A stretch of DNA of 21,448 nucleotides, taken from positions 1 to 21,448 of the forward strand of contig JASANZ010001881.1 in NCBI GenBank assembly GCA_030849805.1, given 5' to 3'. Both the position numbers and the translations under genes were made by a program. Within the stretch, counting starts at the first letter, position 1, and each line of letters begins with the position of its first letter. The DNA is from Sergeia podlipaevii (Eukaryota; Euglenozoa; Kinetoplastea; Trypanosomatida; Trypanosomatidae). Of the stretch, positions 8,305 through 17,200 are shown in pieces. The notes below the pieces were generated by a model. The model did no database searches and had not been told where the DNA came from. It saw only the letters and a program-made list of their open reading frames with translations.

Positions 8305-9342
8305 CTAACTCGTCCGAAACAAGCATATTGGAAGCGCAACAGTGTGCGGTTCCTCAAAGGGCGGTAGAGTGCGTTTTGCCACGTCACTGCGAAGGAATCC
8401 TCTTCCTTGCTCTGACATGAGGTGACGCCCGCGATACAAAAATATCCAGTTCTGTTCGTCCACAATAAGTGCCTCTTCCGCCACTGCCCTCAGCAGGCAG
8501 TTGACGACCATTCCCATTGTATCAGAATCGAGAAGAGCAGCAAGGTGATCGCCGTGCAGACTCGGTGGGTGTGCGACCCTTCGCGTGCCAGCCTCCTCGT
8601 AGTGATACACGCTCGCGTCCCCTGTCGTAGTGGCATCCTCCTCCTCCGCCTCATATCCACACGATGGCGTCCGCCGGCGATTCATGTTCCGCTCCTCCTC
8701 CTCAACGTGATGCTGAGCCCTGTACCCGCCACCAGTGGCAAACAGCCATTGTGCAGCGTGGCGTTGTGCATGTGTTATGTACGCGCGCACGACAACACTT
8801 GCCTCATAGCCAGAGACGTTGGAGCCGTCTGCGCGCTCGTAGAAATCATTTCGACGGCGCCAAGTGCACAAAATAAAGGGATGAAAAAGAAACGCGTAGC
8901 GGCGGCCAGTGTCTCCACGTACAGCATCCACAAGCATCGCACGCGTAGGTACGGACAAGTACCCCGCTGTACCGTCCTCTGACGCCATCTCGCCCGGAGT
9001 GCACGAGCTACGAGCTGCGCTGATTGTCTGCGCGAAGGTGCGAGTGTGCGGACAATCCCGCTCATCCTCGTTGGCATTTCCAGCGCGAGGCCGCTTTTGG
9101 CCTCTGCCTTCGCCAATCATCACTGCACCAAGTGTAGGGAGAAAAAAAGATGAGCTACAGGAATCGCGTTGAGGTGATTCAATACGCAAGCGAGGCGACC
9201 AACGAGGAACGTCATTCTCCTCCTCAGCACTCCGGTTCACCTGTGAGGCTTCTACTACCTGCCCTTGCGGGTGACCAAACGGGCTCAGATGCATGGTCAA
9301 CTGGAACTCCTCGCGAGCTCGCTTGACGCGCTCTGGCACCAT
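8305..9342 (-). CDS. hypothetical protein, possible nuclear localisation motif
   Basis: The protein has 345 residues from the ATG at 9340-9342. The frame stays open ten codons further, to a TTG, and then meets a TGA at 9388-9390, so this is the first in-frame ATG. There is no signal peptide or membrane segment. Residues 83-86 (KRPR) form a short basic motif that could be a nuclear signal. Acidic, low-complexity patches near 38-45 and 213-240 separate two more ordered blocks: about 120-210 (with aromatic residues in an FLFHPF context) and about 255-345 (helical, Leu/Val/Ala-rich, then IFLYRGRH). I recognise no family, and function is unknown. The coding composition matches the neighbouring genes, and the complementary frames are broken. 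The stop codon is TAG. Its leader is unusual (see the spacer at 9343-10480). Confidence 0.72.
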   Translation of the reverse strand: MVPERVKRAREEFQLTMHLSPFGHPQGQVVEASQVNRSAEEENDVPRWSPRLRIESPQRDSCSSSFFLPTLGAVMIGEGRGQKRPRAGNANEDERDCPHTRTFAQTISAARSSCTPGEMASEDGTAGYLSVPTRAMLVDAVRGDTGRRYAFLFHPFILCTWRRRNDFYERADGSNVSGYEASVVVRAYITHAQRHAAQWLFATGGGYRAQHHVEEEERNMNRRRTPSCGYEAEEEDATTTGDASVYHYEEAGTRRVAHPPSLHGDHLAALLDSDTMGMVVNCLLRAVAEEALIVDEQNWIFLYRGRHLMSEQGRGFLRSDVAKRTLPPFEEPHTVALPICLFRTS

Positions 9343-9420
9343 ACGGGAGAACACGGTCTCAAGCGTTTCCAATATAGGCCTCCTTCTTCAATACCAAAAG
9401 CTGCCCTTCTTTAACTTTTT

Positions 9421-9437
9421 TTGTCAGTTGTCAGTGT
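9421..9437. repeat. 17-bp direct repeat, copy 1
   Basis: The sequence ttgtcagttgtcagtgt is identical to the copy at 9549-9565, 128 bp away. The unit itself contains a doubled TTGTCAG. Confidence 0.8.
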
Positions 9438-9548
9438 TGTTTCACAAAATCAAATGCTTCTGCCAATTCTTGGTGTGTGTCTGTGTGTGTTCCTTCTTTT
9501 TTTTTTTTGGCCCGACGCGCACTGTGGCAGTACACGTCGTGCTCTCTG

Positions 9549-9565
9549 TTGTCAGTTGTCAGTGT
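9549..9565. repeat. 17-bp direct repeat, copy 2
   Basis: Exact copy of 9421-9437. Both copies follow C/T-rich sequence on the plus strand. Confidence 0.8.
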
Positions 9566-9583
9566 AGGCAAATCCACTCGCCG

Positions 9584-9664
9584 CTATTTTTTCCCCTTCT
9601 TGTTGAATTCGTGTAAAGAATAATGTCCAGGCTGCTGTACCCAACACTCCCGTAGCAACTGCAT
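9584..9664 (-). other. possible upstream ORF in the leader of the gene at 8305-9342
   Basis: An ATG at 9662-9664 opens 26 codons ending in TAG at 9584-9586. It is the only ATG between the predicted acceptor and the main start at 9342. It matters only if the 9717 acceptor is used. The peptide has no recognisable feature. Confidence 0.3.
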
Positions 9665-9716
9665 ATATCGTCGTAGTAGCAAGTAAGTGGGTTGTTCTTG
9701 CTTTTCCTTGTTGTTG

Positions 9717-9753
9717 CTTTTTGTGGAAAGAGAGAAGAAGAAGGAGAAGGAAA
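9717..9753 (-). promoter_or_regulatory. putative spliced-leader acceptor for the gene at 8305-9342
   Basis: This is the only strong pyrimidine tract on the minus strand upstream of this gene: 29 uninterrupted C/T at 9725-9753, followed by AG at 9717-9718. It would give a leader of about 374 nt that contains a 26-codon upstream ORF (9584-9664). Confidence 0.45.
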
Positions 9754-10434
9754 TTGTACAAATATGGAGAAAAAGATATCAGTAGTCCGAACATGCAAAG
9801 TTAATAATACCCCCACTCCACCTCCGCTGCATCTGCAGTGTCAGTAATGTGCACGTAGGAATACGTGCATCACTCACTACAGCTTCTCGCTCACACATCA
9901 ACCAGCAGTAGAGGAGAAGAAAAGAATAGACAAGATTTTTAAAAAGTGATTTGTTTGCATGTTCAAGCATCATGCGTTTATCAATTATGTCCCTGTGTCC
10001 TCGTCGATGACTCATCATACTACTTTTAGTTTACCAATTGAGAAAAAAAAAATCATACTACCTAACGCTCCGCATGGAGCTCCACTACAATAAAAGGAAA
10101 CAAGTGGCATCGTCCCTTGACTACGTTTAAAAAAAAAAAAAAGTGTGCTGTTTCTTTCCTTTCCTTATTTTTACAAACTTGCTCACTGCTTAGGACAGCC
10201 CTCAGTCTGGTTCCTCCCTCTCTTTTCTCTTTTCTTTTCTCCCAAACTTTGGTTCTGTATATTCCCTAAATATGTGCAGCAAACACTTCCTCACTGGGTG
10301 CAAAGAGAGAAGAAGGGGATATTGAGTGCAGAATAGAAAATAAAATAAAAATTCCTGTTGCATCAGTGCTACTCAGTGTGGGGCCCTTGATGTCTACATT
10401 CTCTCTCTTTTCCATTTTCCGCCCTCCGTATTAC

Positions 10435-10448
10435 CTTTCAATTGAAAG
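10435..10448. repeat. 14-bp perfect palindrome downstream of the Rieske gene
   Basis: The sequence ctttcaattgaaag is its own reverse complement and lies about 33 bp past the Rieske stop codon, within the predicted 3' UTR. In RNA it can form at most a short hairpin with almost no loop, so it may be chance. Confidence 0.5.
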
Positions 10449-10480
10449 CACTGCGAGCTATTTTGTGTCCCGAAAGCTGC

Positions 10481-11374
10481 CTAGAGCTTGCCCATGTAGA
10501 TGTGGTTGTCATCGATCCACTTGTAGGGGGGAACCTCTAGGTTGAGGGGAGCAGGGCCCTGACGAATACGGCCGGAAGGATCGTAGTGGCTGCCGTGGCA
10601 AGGGCAGAAGAAGCCGTTGAAGAGACCCTCGTTGGGGATGGGAACGCAGCCAAGATGAGTGCAAATGGCAATAACCACAGCCTTGTCGCGGTGGTCGGGG
10701 AAGCGGACCTCATCGGTCTCGGGGTGCTTGAGGGCGGACATGGGGGTCTCAGCCACCTCCTTCATCTGGCGCTCAGAGCGGCGGTAGATGAAGACCGGCT
10801 TGCCACGCCACACAACGGTCTGGCACTCACGTTCGCCAAGATCGCCAATCTCGGCCTCAATATTCATCTGACCCACCATAGACATAGCAGGCTGGCCCAC
10901 GTACCAGAGGGGAAGAACGGCGTAGCGAGCCATCAGGGTGACAAAGCCAAGCAGGCAAGAGTTGAGGGCGTAGTCAGTGACACGGGCACGGTCCTCGAGC
11001 GCATCAGGGAGTTTCGGCTTGAGGATGTGTTTGCGAAAAAAATCCTCATCCCACAAGTTGGCATCGTAGTCCTTGAGGGCGACACCAGCGGTGGCCTCGA
11101 TACGGCCAGCAGCAGAACCCTCGGGGTAGGTGTTAAGGACTACCTCCTCGGACACATCCACGTTGCACAGAGCGGGGTCGGAGTACTTGGCGTAGCGGCC
11201 GTGCTTGTTCATCATCTCAGTAGAAACAGGGGGCTTCATGAACTCATCGGACCAAGAGTTGACAGGTCTGTCCTTCTTGGTGAGGGGGGTGTTACCCTCT
11301 AGCTGCTTGAACACAAGCGACACATGCGCCAAGCGGGTTGCCTTGAAGGCTGAAGCACAGCTGCGGCGGAACAT
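10481..11374 (-). CDS. RISP: Rieske iron-sulfur protein of the cytochrome bc1 complex (complex III)
   Basis: The protein has 297 residues from ATG 11372-11374. It is the electron-transferring 2Fe-2S subunit that takes electrons from ubiquinol and passes them to cytochrome c1 in the inner mitochondrial membrane. The two cluster-binding boxes are intact: CTHLGC (238-243) and CPCHGSHYD (257-265). By analogy with the bovine protein, C238, H240, C257 and H260 bind the cluster, C243 and C259 form the stabilising disulfide, and S262 and Y264 tune the potential. A transmembrane anchor lies at about residues 133-158, before the head domain. The N-terminus is basic and short (MFRRSC...), fitting mitochondrial import. 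The codons look more G/C-ended than in the neighbours, as expected for a highly expressed gene, and this leaves long antisense frames open. The stop codon is TAG. Confidence 0.97.
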   Translation of the reverse strand: MFRRSCASAFKATRLAHVSLVFKQLEGNTPLTKKDRPVNSWSDEFMKPPVSTEMMNKHGRYAKYSDPALCNVDVSEEVVLNTYPEGSAAGRIEATAGVALKDYDANLWDEDFFRKHILKPKLPDALEDRARVTDYALNSCLLGFVTLMARYAVLPLWYVGQPAMSMVGQMNIEAEIGDLGERECQTVVWRGKPVFIYRRSERQMKEVAETPMSALKHPETDEVRFPDHRDKAVVIAICTHLGCVPIPNEGLFNGFFCPCHGSHYDPSGRIRQGPAPLNLEVPPYKWIDDNHIYMGKL

Positions 11375-11699
11375 TATATATATGAACTTGTAAGGGCTGC
11401 GCTGTTCTTGCTTTATTTCACTGCTAAACAGTCACGCTAGAGTTAATACTACTGTGTTATTGCTGATAATGTTTAGTCAATGAAAAGGGAGAAAAGCAAG
11501 AAGATATAATAAAAAAAATGCAAAAAGCAAAGATGCGTTCATGCAAAGAAAAAAAAAAAAAGGAACTGACAGCAATTGTGCGTACGCAGTTTTTTATTAT
11601 TATTGGCTTTTGTTGTTACATGCAGATGTCCCCTCCTCCCCCCCCCCNGCCTCACACAGACACACACTTTCCTTCGCTCTTATGGCTTGCGCTGTCACG
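11375..11699. other. intergenic spacer with an unresolved base
   Basis: This short spacer joins the 3' UTR of the gene at 11700-13832 to the Rieske leader. It contains A-rich runs near 11512-11519 and 11549-11562, and a run of about 10 C (11638-11647) followed by an N at 11648 and a CA-rich stretch. The N marks an assembly or read ambiguity next to the homopolymer. No gene is seen. Confidence 0.75.
11463..11505 (-). promoter_or_regulatory. putative spliced-leader acceptor for the Rieske gene
   Basis: On the minus strand a nearly continuous pyrimidine tract (11482-11505, one interrupting G) is followed by the first AG at 11463-11464. The leader of 88 nt contains no ATG before the Rieske start. 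Confidence 0.55.
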
Positions 11700-13832
11700 C
11701 TACTCGCCATTGACGGGTGGATACATGTTCAACCCCACCATATACGCCAGTCTTCGCGTCGCGTTTGACGTGGTCGCAAGTAAAACAGGAAGATGAGCCC
11801 AAAAGGCTCTTGTGCGCGTTTGAAACAGTGGTGTCTCCTTCAGTTGGCAAGGCCATTGCTGCTGGTAGCTACGGCGTTGGTTGTGACGCTCATGAGATAA
11901 CTCTGGTGACGCGTCATGGCAAGAATGCTGCAAGATCCCGGCTACCAGTGAGTCCACGCTAGACTCAGTTGTAAACGCAGAATTGAACGGTTCGGCCCTA
12001 TCATGCGCAGCAATGAGTCTTTCAAGTTGCTTGGAAACAAGCACAGCAGACAGAGTGGCTGCACTGGCGCAGCCGTCGTTCGGCTGGCTCTGTGGCACCA
12101 TACTACATGGTGGTCTAATGATAAACCGTTCCGGGCTGGGCTCAAGGAGCACCAGCTCGTCTTGGAGACCTAGCAGTGTGATCCCACCTGACAAAGCGCG
12201 CACTGTTGAAGGCACTGAGTATAGATGGCGAGCACCTCTCCGTCTGTCAGCCACCGTACCGCAGTGGTCACTAATAAAACATTCTTCTCGGCCGACAGTA
12301 GCGGCGCTGGTTGTGTAGCACATAAGCTCGCGAAGAATACGGCGTGCGTGGAAGCGCTGAGGGCTGCAGGACTGTGTGGCAATAGCTATCACCTCCAACA
12401 GCACTCCATGAGTCACTACAATCTCCCGATGCTTCCCCATTTGACGAAGCTGATGAAATCTAAAAAGTAGAAAATGTGCGTCTGGCACAATCAAGTCGTG
12501 CTTGAGGCGGCGCTTCACTATTGCCTCCACTCTGCGCTCTGCTTCTGCAGGAGAGCTGCAGGTAGCTGGAGGGCCAAACATCTCGCTTGTAATATCCGTC
12601 CACGGGCATAATGGCAAGCTTGAACTCTTTTCGGCGTCGGCAGAGCCCAATGATAGTGACACCTGCCTTCTCGGTCTTGAGTGACGCCGACGTGTTGCGG
12701 TGTAGTGAACAGGAAATATTGCATGAGCGCTAGTTGGAAGCACTAAAACCTCGGCGACTCTCTTCAAAAAGACGGCGTCCCAGTTGGGTGCAAACGTTGC
12801 AAGAAAAAAGAGTGTGCTCGGGCGCAGCTGACGCACAGAAGCCACAGACTCTTCAATTTGACTCAGTCCCTCCATCTGTGCGGCGCTGAGTCCCTTGCCA
12901 AAGCCGCCCAGAACCGCCGTACAGCAATACCCAGGAGTGTCCAACTCTCCCAGCAAGCACTCCCGCCTTGCCCACGAGACACTAGGCTCCTTGAAGGCAA
13001 ACGGGTGCTCCAAAAGAGACGAAGAAAGCAACACGAGCGGATCCACCTCGCACTGTGCTTGAAGCTCCGCCGATTCCGCAACAGTGCGCACCTGTGAGAG
13101 CAAGTAGTCCCGACCTAGAGGAAGTGAAAGCAGTGAGACTGCTCGAAGCAAAGTAGTCCGCTGTTTGAGAAGAATTCTAAATTCCTCCGCTGCACTCATA
13201 CGTGTATAAGGAAACGCATGAGCAGTCAAAAAAGAAAGCTCGAGGTCGAAGGAGAAGAAAGACTGAAGTGATGACAAATGACCAGTTTGGCTAGCATACG
13301 CGGTACCCAGAATGTCATGATCAGACTCTGCCGCCAGCAGCCGCGACACCGTCAAGCTCTGCTGGGTGTGGTGAGGTATGTGCTGCAGAACCTCAAGTGC
13401 CAGCGCCTCGAGAGACGCTCCGCCAACTCCAGAGCTGCTGGCAGCGAGATACACATCCAAAGCCTCCCCAAGTCTATTGTTGGCAACGCACGACCGCATT
13501 GCAGTAATAGAGGACATTTGCACTTCAATGATGAGTGCCTGAGAGTGTGTAATACGCGGGAGCTGAGAGAGAAGACTGTAAAAGTGCCTCAAAGCACCAT
13601 CCCACGCAGGAAGGTTGCTGCTACTTGCACACTGGGTGCTTTTAACATTATTACTATTGCTAATATGAATATGGCCACCACGCTCTTTATAATTGGCAGA
13701 AGTGATGACTAAAGGAACGGTGGCGGCGCTTGGAAAATAAGACACGTTTGCGGGTGAAGTGGTCCACTCCTGCAACAATCGATGCGTGTAGTGTGCCAGT
13801 CGCCCTCGTGTCGAATGAAATACAGGAGGCAT
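11700..13832 (-). CDS. hypothetical protein, possible mitochondrial protein with a PIN-like segment
   Basis: The protein has 710 residues from ATG 13830-13832. The N-terminus (about 1-20) is basic and Ser/Thr/His-containing without acidic residues, and could be a mitochondrial presequence. Residues about 75-260 are mostly amphipathic helices, as in PPR-like or other helical-repeat proteins. Residues about 445-565 contain two blocks that loosely fit a PIN nuclease fold: LIVPDAHFLL (D451) followed by IVVTHGVLLE (E480), then a possible third acid near D522. A basic RRRHSRPRR patch lies at 381-389. The PIN idea rests only on the spacing of these hydrophobic strands and acids, and I would not transfer activity. 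No membrane segment is evident. The stop codon is TAG. Confidence 0.82.
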   Translation of the reverse strand: MPPVFHSTRGRLAHYTHRLLQEWTTSPANVSYFPSAATVPLVITSANYKERGGHIHISNSNNVKSTQCASSSNLPAWDGALRHFYSLLSQLPRITHSQALIIEVQMSSITAMRSCVANNRLGEALDVYLAASSSGVGGASLEALALEVLQHIPHHTQQSLTVSRLLAAESDHDILGTAYASQTGHLSSLQSFFSFDLELSFLTAHAFPYTRMSAAEEFRILLKQRTTLLRAVSLLSLPLGRDYLLSQVRTVAESAELQAQCEVDPLVLLSSSLLEHPFAFKEPSVSWARRECLLGELDTPGYCCTAVLGGFGKGLSAAQMEGLSQIEESVASVRQLRPSTLFFLATFAPNWDAVFLKRVAEVLVLPTSAHAIFPVHYTATRRRHSRPRRQVSLSLGSADAEKSSSLPLCPWTDITSEMFGPPATCSSPAEAERRVEAIVKRRLKHDLIVPDAHFLLFRFHQLRQMGKHREIVVTHGVLLEVIAIATQSCSPQRFHARRILRELMCYTTSAATVGREECFISDHCGTVADRRRGARHLYSVPSTVRALSGGITLLGLQDELVLLEPSPERFIIRPPCSMVPQSQPNDGCASAATLSAVLVSKQLERLIAAHDRAEPFNSAFTTESSVDSLVAGILQHSCHDASPELSHERHNQRRSYQQQWPCQLKETPLFQTRTRAFWAHLPVLLATTSNATRRLAYMVGLNMYPPVNGE

Positions 13833-13856
13833 ATATTTTTTGTTTTTTATTGCTCT

Positions 13857-13877
13857 CTAAACAATTTTGAAAAAAGT
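13857..13877 (-). promoter_or_regulatory. putative spliced-leader acceptor for the gene at 11700-13832
   Basis: On the minus strand a short T-rich tract (about 13869-13876) is followed by AG at 13857-13858, giving a leader of only 24 nt with no ATG. The tract is weak, and the CA repeat further upstream may contribute. Confidence 0.35.
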
Positions 13878-13891
13878 GTAGCTCTCTAATT

Positions 13892-13892
<1 letters not shown>

Positions 13893-13921
<29 letters not shown>
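13893..13921. repeat. GT/CA dinucleotide microsatellite
   Basis: About 14 uninterrupted GT units on the plus strand (CA on the coding strand), roughly 60 bp upstream of the start codon of the gene at 11700-13832. Its length probably varies between strains. Confidence 0.92.
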
Positions 13922-13923
<2 letters not shown>

Positions 13924-14269
13924 GAAAGGTTTTGTACGTTTCCCCAACAATGGATGATAATTTAGTCTTGGCTGTCTTGAGTGAAGCCGAGATTTGCTCA
14001 GCAAAGACTCATATGTATGATAAAACTGTGAAGTGAAACATATAAGCGAAAAATAAGCAAGTTGAAGAGGAGCAAAGAGGGAAGAGTGCGTAATGGGATA
14101 TATCAATGTCAAACATATAGTTCAGCGCATCGTGATCTCTAAGCGCGGCGTGGTGCTAATAATGGTGAGGCAAGAATTGCTAGTGAAATACAAACAACAT
14201 CTGAGTGACAGCATAATAGCAGTGAGATATATATATATATTTGGCACCGTTGGTTCGACAAAAAGGTTG

Positions 14270-17200
14270 TCACTGGGGCTGCGACGCACGTGCTCCCAAG
14301 AAGAGATCAAACGCTCTGTCTGCGTAGAAAAGAGAAGTGCCAGTCACTGCAAAAGACGAAAAGTTCCGCACGCTAGAAAACCTACTCGTCGTAAAGAGAT
14401 CCTTCACACGATGAAATGCAATCGGCGCCGCACCGGTGGCCTCCACAAAATGTTCACATGAAGTTTCCAGTGCTGCTATCATGGCGCATGTATCGCTTTC
14501 TAGAAGCCGCTCTGGTACTGCATTCTCGTCTTCACTGCCTTTCATGTCCTCGTACCGCGAACGCTTGCAGCATAGCCCGCTGGCTCCGTGCCTCTCCACC
14601 TCCTCCAGCTGCGAGACCAGCGTAGCCGCCAGTGAATGCGCTAGCGTGCAGCAGCTACGCCATGGGGCATGAGGAGCGATATACATCAGCCCGGCAAGCA
14701 CCCACCCTGACCACACGAGTGAGCGCTGGTCCCTACTGTGCGGGAGCTTTGCCTGGGCACTCACTAGCAGCAGCAGTGATAGTGCCTGCAATGAGTTTGG
14801 CCATTGGGCCTGGTAGTAGTAAAGAAGATAGTAGAGAAGCCGTGCAGCCACTAATGCTTCGCGCGCTCTAAACTGGCTCGCCAAAAGCTCCGCCACACCC
14901 CACGCCACGACTTGAGAAGCGCACTCCCAGCCAGCCTGAATTTCAGCAGCGGTAGCAGTGACTGAGCGGGGCAGAGAGGAACACCCTATGAAACAAGGCC
15001 TCAAAAGATACTCCAGTGCCCCGAGGCAGATTGCGTAGTGAGGTCTCTGGTCCGCGACAGAAGTGCCCCACATCCCACTCAACGCTGTTAAAGGCAAAAT
15101 AGAATGCCAGCGTTGCGGAAGAGAAAAACCGTTTACGGTGTTGCACTGCAGTAAGTACTCCAATACTGAGCACAGTACGACAATTGTGACGTCGTGCGCA
15201 CTTGAATTGTTGCCGCCGCCACGAGTGTTCTCCGCACACCGCGTGCCTGCCACAGTGGCCTGTGCACGCATTGAGCGCAACGTTGGCAGCAACCAGTTTC
15301 TGTAAAGCGCCGATATCTCTTCATTGTGGCTGCGACACATGAGCACGTACAATAATTGGAGATGGGGCAGTGGCTGTGCGCTGCTGAGATTTCGCTGCAC
15401 CCATTTAAAAAGCACATGATCAGCGCCGCTGCCCGCAGTGGAGGGCAAGCGGCACAGACAGTGTGTAAGTGCTTCGCTAAGACGAGTGGTGAAGACGGTG
15501 CTAAAGGAGCGCAATGGGATGGAAAGCACCAGTGAAACAAGGTAACTCTCCACCAAACACTGTAAAGCTGCCGAGGGGAGAGCTGAAGATTGTGGCACTA
15601 GAGCTACAACGGTGTTAGTCAGTAGCCACAACACAAGGGTGGCGGTGTCATCACGACTGTTGCCATCGCTCGAGCCCTCGCTGGGGTATGCACACCTGGA
15701 ACCCTTAAAGGAGTCGAATAACACGGCAAAGAAGGGCACATAGGTTTCTGTGGCAGTACTCATGAACACAACGCGTGCCCACTGCATCCACTGTAGCTCA
15801 GTGACATGACCCTCGCATATCACTGGCGCTGTGTCTCCATCGCAACGAGGAGGTGAACCTCCCTGCAGCCAAGGAATGAGAGAAGGCAGCGAATCCAAAA
15901 GCAGTACAACACAGACACACGAGGCAAACTCCGCATGTTCGCGAAAAGTAAGTAACTGCCCAAGTGTCAACATCAACGCTGATCTCATTCCACGCTGCCG
16001 CTTGAAGTACGTCACAAGTGCACGCACCGCATCTGTAAATAAAAGGTCAGAGCACATCATCTGACGCCACATACCTTGCATATCTGTGCATGGACCGTCT
16101 GAGCCACCCTCTGCCATTGAGAGAGGCAGCTGTCCATGCCAATGGGTGTAAGCTGCGCATAGACACAAGGCAGTGCATGCAGCCTCAGCGATGGTCTCTA
16201 GCTGGCTATCACTAGGAGGCACATCACTGCTTGCCTGAGTGCTAACAGAAGTAGAAAGTGAAAGCAACTGATGCACAGCCATCTCCTCAAGATCCCCCTT
16301 TGCAAGAGTCAGATCAGCTGGAAACCCGCTAGCAGCCAGTGATACAAGCATGCGAGCAGTCACCCGCGTATGACAGCAACACTGGCATTGGGAAAGAAGT
16401 TCAGCGCAGCTGCGCACCCCCCGCACACACTCCGTCGGTATCGCAGCACCGCAAGTGATTGCGTCCACCAGACCCATCCTCCCAGCCTCCGCCTCCTGCT
16501 CTTGTCGTGCGTCAGGCCACGGGCCGACAGATGCGTTCATCAAAACCTCAAAAATGCTCACTAGTAAATCCGAAGCAGAAGCATCACCTTCACCTCCATC
16601 GCTCGTCACATCACCGTGCCGGCTGCTACCAAAAAGAACAAACAACTGCGCTGCAAGGGGTAGCAATGCCAGACACTCCTGCGCTGCAAGGGAAGAAACA
16701 AAAACTACTGCCTCATGCTCATCAGCACCGCCAAGACACCGCCGAGTTGCCAGACGCAGTGCAAAAGGCTGCAGAATGGGCTTGGCAGCTGGCAAAAGAA
16801 AAGACACCACCTTCAGCAGAGTGGCGAACGCGTCTGGCGCTCTGTCCTCCCATTCAACAGGCGTCCTCTCCAGCACTGCCCTTGCAGCTGCTGTCGCCGT
16901 CTCTGGCAGCAGTGTCGTCACTTCGCCCACTGTGTCCATGACTACTTTCAGCACGCGTAGGAGACACAAGAGGGGCAGCTGTACAGTGACGGATAGAGCT
17001 GACATGACCACTTCGTCACATTCGTGTCGGCTCTGGCGTACGCAGTGGGCAAAGTATGTTCCTTCAGCGGCCACATCCAGCACCACCGCTGCACCTGCAT
17101 TGCCAGCATTGGAAATGGCTGAAGATAGGGGAAGAGAGGCCAAGTCAAGCAGAGTGTGAACGCGTCGTAGGCAAAGCGTCTGCACAGGAGCCCGACTACC

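Larger units (their letters stand above)
9343..10480. other. 1.1-kb spacer with reversed pyrimidine asymmetry
   Basis: This sequence lies between the Rieske stop and the next start, so it holds the Rieske 3' UTR and the leader of the gene at 8305-9342. Unlike most other spacers, whose plus strand is A/G-rich, here the plus strand has C/T-rich tracts at about 9379-9428, 9481-9510, 9588-9602, 10148-10172, 10207-10243 and 10396-10430. The minus-strand RNA would therefore be purine-rich. It also holds a 17-bp direct repeat (9421-9437 and 9549-9565), a CT/GT-rich stretch near 9472-9492 and a 14-bp palindrome (10435-10448). No ATG-started ORF of convincing composition is present on either strand. 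Confidence 0.6.
13833..14269. other. intergenic spacer
   Basis: No gene is supported. It holds the GT/CA microsatellite (13893-13921), a short TA run (14226-14241) and otherwise unstructured sequence. It joins the 3' UTR of the gene at 14270-18547 to the leader of the gene at 11700-13832. Confidence 0.7.

Noticed and set aside
10586..11302. 238-codon open frame on the plus strand opposite the Rieske gene
   Set aside because: It is exactly antisense to an unmistakable gene with strong codon bias, which leaves complementary frames open. Its composition is not protein-like for this genome.
11638..11648. Poly-C run with N as a biological element
   Set aside because: The ambiguous base next to a homopolymer is best explained as a sequencing or assembly artefact.
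16455..17159. 234-codon plus-strand frame opposite the large solenoid gene, and the other frames there
   Set aside because: Ser/Arg/Thr-rich shadow of a Leu/Ala-rich gene. No signals support it.
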